Positions 59,606-64,000 of a DNA stretch of 64,000 nt are shown in pieces; the stretch's first letter is position 1; the number at the start of each line of letters is the position of its first letter. The notes beneath the pieces are model-generated. The model made no database searches. It worked only from the letters and a program-made list of their open reading frames with translations, and was not told the origin of the DNA. The stretch comes from Todiramphus chloris collaris. Its lineage: Eukaryota > Chordata > Aves > Coraciiformes > Alcedinidae. The DNA lies in contig JANVCC010000018.1 in assembly GCA_025345505.1 (NCBI GenBank), positions 8,338,998 through 8,402,997 of the forward strand. Direction: 5' to 3'. Made by a program: the position numbers and the translations under genes.

Positions 59606-62600
59606 TCGTGTCATTCATTACAGTTACTTTTACCTGGACCACAGGGCTTAATCCAACAATTGTCAAGGTCAATAGGAAGTCTTTGCTTTGATTTCACTGT
59701 ATGTTGGATCAAGCCAATAATGTGCAATACATATTGTAGTCACAAAAGCTATGGAATACATAGAAAAAACAGTTCCTAAGATAAAGGTCACATTCATAAG
59801 CCAGTTGAAGAATGACTTGGAAACACATCCATTTCCCAACATAGAAACACCTTCACAGATAAGTTTGGGAGAAAAAGAAGAGGAAAAGAGTACATACAGA
59901 ATATGAAGAAAAAAAAATTAATGAATTCTGGAAATAACATCAAAAAGTGAAGAAGAAAATAGAAATATAAATCTATATAGAAATCTGACTCCTGAAAACC
60001 TACAGATAGAAATACCAATGTTCTGTTAAGATAAATAAATCTATGCATGTATCAGTTTTCAGAAAACTATGCCAAGAATTTTAGATGAGTTTTCTCTCTA
60101 CCGGCTAATTTATGATTCAGAAATACAGGGTTTTCTTACCTGTTTACCCATCGTATTTCTGGTTTCACATCAAATTGTCTAACTTTTACTTATCATGTGT
60201 GTTAGTTAACTGTCAAAGTTCATTGACATCACTGTATATGATGGGAGTCATTAAGTTTTCCCCTCAGTCACCTAGGCTGAAGCCTAGACCTCATTTAAAT
60301 GAATTCTCGATTTAAAGATGTATTTAAATAACATTGAAGAATTCACTCACAAAATAGGATATTTTTTTGAGTGGAAAATGTATGGACTTGTCATGGTTTA
60401 TTTTCAGCTGTTGGAATACAATATAGGTAGTCCCTGAGCTCAAGCTGAAATAAAGTTTCCTCTTTGAGAATAAACTCTTCAACAAACACTAGAAATGTTG
60501 TGTACATGTCTGTTTTGATACAATCAGTTCACTCTGTAATATCGTTGTTGCTTGTTCGTTAATGGGAAAACAGACAATCTGGTTTCATCCCATGGTATGA
60601 TTGGTTACATACATGAGGCAATGGAGCCCTAGTTTACAAATACTCAAATAAGTTTATGGCATCAAATACTTATTTACATCACAGAGCAACACCACACAAA
60701 GACACTAGCTCATGTTCTGAAGATGGGAGATTCCAGTGCCCATGTTGAGTTTATGAAGCAATAAAGCTCCCACCTTCACATCTGGTTCATGCCAATCTAG
60801 ATCCCAGAGCAAGTTGGGCTATATGACTTTGATATTCTTATTGCCAGATAATATTATTACTCAAGTAAGTCTGTCAGTAATGGTTTTTAGCATGTGATCT
60901 GTATTAACCTCACAATCAGAATCTGACAAGCACAGTAGTATACACACACCTATCTGTCAGCATAGTGGGTATGTCTTAGGAAGTCAGGTATATCTATTTT
61001 CTGTTTAGAGCTTTCAGCCATCACAAATACATTAATAATTCTCAGATAAAGAGGAGTAGTCCCCTGTGAACTCTAAAATAAGGAGTTTTCATTCTGAATA
61101 GAATTAAGCTGCATATGTCACCCTGCCTGGGGGAACCAGAGGTGTAAAATCCCTCTGTACATGTCCTGCTGAATATCCCTGTAAATAAAGATGTTGGCTG
61201 CAGGGCCCTTTCACCTCCACTCAAAAGGAAACTGAAGGCTATGGGTCATCTGATCTTTATTTGATATCAGATTGCACAACTTGTTTCCCTGAATTTCACA
61301 AATGTTTAAGCACAACCATATTTCCCAGTCACTGTCTGATTCTTGCTTCCCTTCTTCATGACAAATAGTCCTGTGAAACAAAGGACAATAGAAGAAATTA
61401 CAAAAGTTACGGGAGAAGAGAGATTTAAAGTTTTGTTTTATTTTGTTTTCCCCCTCCTGGATATTTATTTCTGTCCATCATTCATAGTTTTTGGGAGAAT
61501 TATAAAATCTAAAAATGGGTTTACTTAGAAGGAATGGGTTAACTGAATAATAAATATGCCAAATAGCACAAATACACGCTCTCTTTGGCAAGAGTGAAGC
61601 TTCCCAAGAGCAAACACAATAGTTTACGCGCTAAACTGCGGTTAAGAGGTTGGAGATTTCCAAGTCTCATAGCAGCGTTGCCGCCAATTGGATTAAAGCT
61701 CTCAATTCTGTAATCGATGTGACAGTCATCTTGCAGTCATCACACAGTTGGTTTTGGGAGGGCCTGGAAGCAGAACATTGCTCTCAAAAATGAGATCATG
61801 CTGGAACTTAGACGTTGATAAATCCCCACATAAGAGACGTCACCTCAAGCACCCCTTCAAAACTCCGGCAGTGTTTTGAGAGAGGAAGAGGTTGTGTATT
61901 TATGCAGGTGTACATAGGTACATCCCAGAAGCACATACAACCAGATGTAACTTTCATTTTCATGACTTTTCCTGTTGTTTGTTTATTGGGGTTTTTTTTT
62001 TCTTTCATGTTCTAGCAAATTTTAGTCTTATTTTCCATGTAATATATTACAGAAAAGTAAACATAACCGCAGTTATTCAAATTATGCTGCAATTCACTCC
62101 ACTTATGAAACATTTGCAATATAATCATTTGAAATCGTGTTAGTTCTATTTTGGCCTCTATTTCAGTCTAGTTATATAATTAGAAATATCGTATTTCATT
62201 AAATTGAATTGTGTGGGAGATAACAGGGAATCGGCAACTATCTGGGGCTCAGTGACACTATGGGGCTTTTTTGTTGTGTTTTGTTTTCTATAGTCTTTAT
62301 CATCTGAATTCTCACAAATGCCAGAGGGGCTTTTCTTTATAATTTACAGGAAGTATCAGACACAGAGCAGAACTTGTTGTAAAAATTAAATTAAGTGAAA
62401 CATTTTAACAAGAAATTCAGAGAACAATATGCCCTGCTCTAATTAAGTGATCATAGAAATAACATTGTCAAGAAACGTGTGTGTTCCTAAATGAAAACCT
62501 TTTGCAGATGTAGGACAGAAAAAATGTTCCAGAATTTTAGATTATGCAACTAGCTAAAGCTGCTCTTTTATTAAGTGGTTTTAAAATACATGTATATTTA

Positions 62601-63314
62601 GCTGCCTATACAGAGATTCTAAATGCACATCTACATCTACACACACCATACATTGCATCATCCACCTCTGGCTCTAAGTTATGCTATTGATACTTTTAGA
62701 GCAACTGTCATTATGGCCTACTGATACCTTACCACGTTTATATTGAAACTTTTAGCAGTTCAGTAAGTGACACCAAATTTTGTACTACTCTTCTGCTGGC
62801 AGATTTATTGCTCAGGTGGGAAATGAGAATTTATTAAAGGCCCTATGGACAGACAGAATTATTTGTATTCCATTCCTACCCAGGCAAATCCTGGCCCAAA
62901 TGAAATCAGTGGCAAAATGTCTGTTGGCCTCAGCAGGAGTGGACTTTGGCCAGTTAGGTGTATAACTTGAGAAGCACTTTGGGATGCTGTAGAACAAAGA
63001 CTATATTATTATCTATAAATATCTACACAAAAGTATCTTTAAAAAACCACACAGACAGGAAATTCAATCACTAACCAGTTCAAGACAGGCCAGAAGGAAG
63101 GTTGTCTGTGCAACACTAACCAGAGCCTCTTTATATATTTTTACCAAGTTTTACCTAGTATCACAGAGAAAGTCTGCCACAGCCAAGAATCCTGGGTTCT
63201 GGTCCCATGCCTTGAACATGGAAAGATACATATACCTCTCATCACCCTTTCCCTCATTTCATTATCCATCCAAGGCATTAAGGGAAACTAAGACCTTGTA
63301 GAAGAAAGCATATG
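59606..63314. other. Gene-free 3' flank of APOB
   Basis: 3.7 kb with only short unsupported open frames. It includes a CpG-bearing, less AT-rich patch at about 61620-61860. No minisatellite like the human APOB 3' VNTR is visible. Confidence 0.6.
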
Positions 63315-63454
63315 TTGGAGGTTTGCAAGGCCTGATTGGGAAAAGTCTTGAGCCATCCAATCTGAGTTGAAGATCGACACTGCTTTGAGCAGGAAGTTTC
63401 ACTAGAGACCTCCCAAGGTCTCTTCCAACCTGAGATACTCTCTAATTCTCTGTG
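63315..63454 (+). mobile_element. CR1 LINE 3' fragment
   Basis: GTTGGAGGTTTGCAAGGCCT, CACTGCTTTGAGCAGGAAGT, CAAGGTCTCTTCCAACCTGA and a worn CTAATTCTCTGTG tail follow the order of a CR1 3' UTR on the + strand. Confidence 0.85.
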
Positions 63455-64000
63455 CCTAAATTGATATGGCTTTAGGTTGGCATGCTCAACACTGTACCTA
63501 CCCTTTGGTAAATGGTTTATGAGCAACTGGCTTCATCATCATTCTAATATATACTCATAGAAAGAGAGAGAGGTTTTATGGTATGTATGTAAATGCACTG
63601 TCACTTTGATTGCAACCATGAGGCAATAGGCCCCAGTAGCAAACTCAGTCGCAACCAGCAATCTGAATACCCTCTGTCACTAGCCTACCAGTCTTCTGGT
63701 AGCACTGAACATCACATGTATACATAACAGTGTATTTCTGATAAAATCTTTATATCTGCCATTCAACAGTCCAGTTAGAGGTCTGCCAGTGGTTTTGAAT
63801 GCTATTGAACTGGTATGATGAAGGAACATTTCAGTAGTAGGAAATTGAAATAGTGTGGTCAAAGCAAACTAGATCACATCTATCCTTCTTTTAACTGGAG
63901 TTCAAGCAATATGGTAACAAGTCATGGCTGAACTAAGTAGGTGTCAGGGCACATTTGCTAGGAAGCTTGAACTTCTGTCTTTAGAATGACAGTAAGATAT
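63455..64000. other. Gene-free end of window
   Basis: No feature recognised. Confidence 0.6.

Noticed and set aside
59419-60400. Searched for a minisatellite like the human APOB 3' hypervariable region
   Set aside because: The 3' flank is AT-rich but shows no tandem 14-16-bp units.
61343-61528. 61-residue + strand frame with TIEEITKVTGEERFKV
   Set aside because: Short, isolated, no homologue recognised and no splice or promoter context.

Overview
This window is vertebrate and almost certainly avian nuclear DNA. It is AT-rich, intron-bearing and scattered with CR1 LINE fragments, the dominant bird retrotransposon, and it also carries an avian-type solo LTR. I cannot name the species from sequence alone. 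The only protein-coding gene I can support is APOB (apolipoprotein B-100), on the + strand from a TATA promoter near 22922 to a poly(A) signal at 59581.

Layout. Positions 1-22850 are a gene-free 5' flank. It holds CR1 fragments on both strands, a CR1 split by an 811-bp solo LTR (3781-4999), a TTTTC microsatellite (3067-3216), a CT-rich tract, a decayed Ty3/gypsy-like reverse transcriptase fragment (15136-15525), and a CR1 cluster with two inverted reverse-transcriptase-bearing copies (17302-21053). Positions 22851-23023 are the APOB promoter and 5' UTR, with a composite HNF4-type/C/EBP-type element and a TATA box. Positions 23024-59418 are the APOB coding region: 29 exons, all flanked by GT and AG. 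The spliced CDS is 13,902 nt including the stop and encodes 4,633 residues with an intact frame. Exon 26 alone is 7,581 nt. CR1 copies lie in introns 2, 21 and 27. Positions 59419-64000 are the 3' UTR, a gene-free 3' flank with a small CpG-bearing patch near 61620-61860, and a last CR1 tail.

Function. apoB is the single non-exchangeable scaffold of VLDL and LDL. The N-terminal vitellogenin-like lipid-transfer module keeps all 14 cysteines that form its seven disulfides in human. The body in exon 26 alternates amphipathic beta and helical regions and keeps LDL-receptor site B. Differences from human apoB, judged against my memory of the human protein, are: AAA instead of the CAA codon edited to make apoB-48; acidic changes in basic site A; no cysteine where human apoB links to apo(a); extra and missing cysteines around the receptor-binding region; and a 73-residue C-terminal extension. 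I found no clearly new gene system. The most unusual non-APOB item is the gypsy-like reverse transcriptase fossil.
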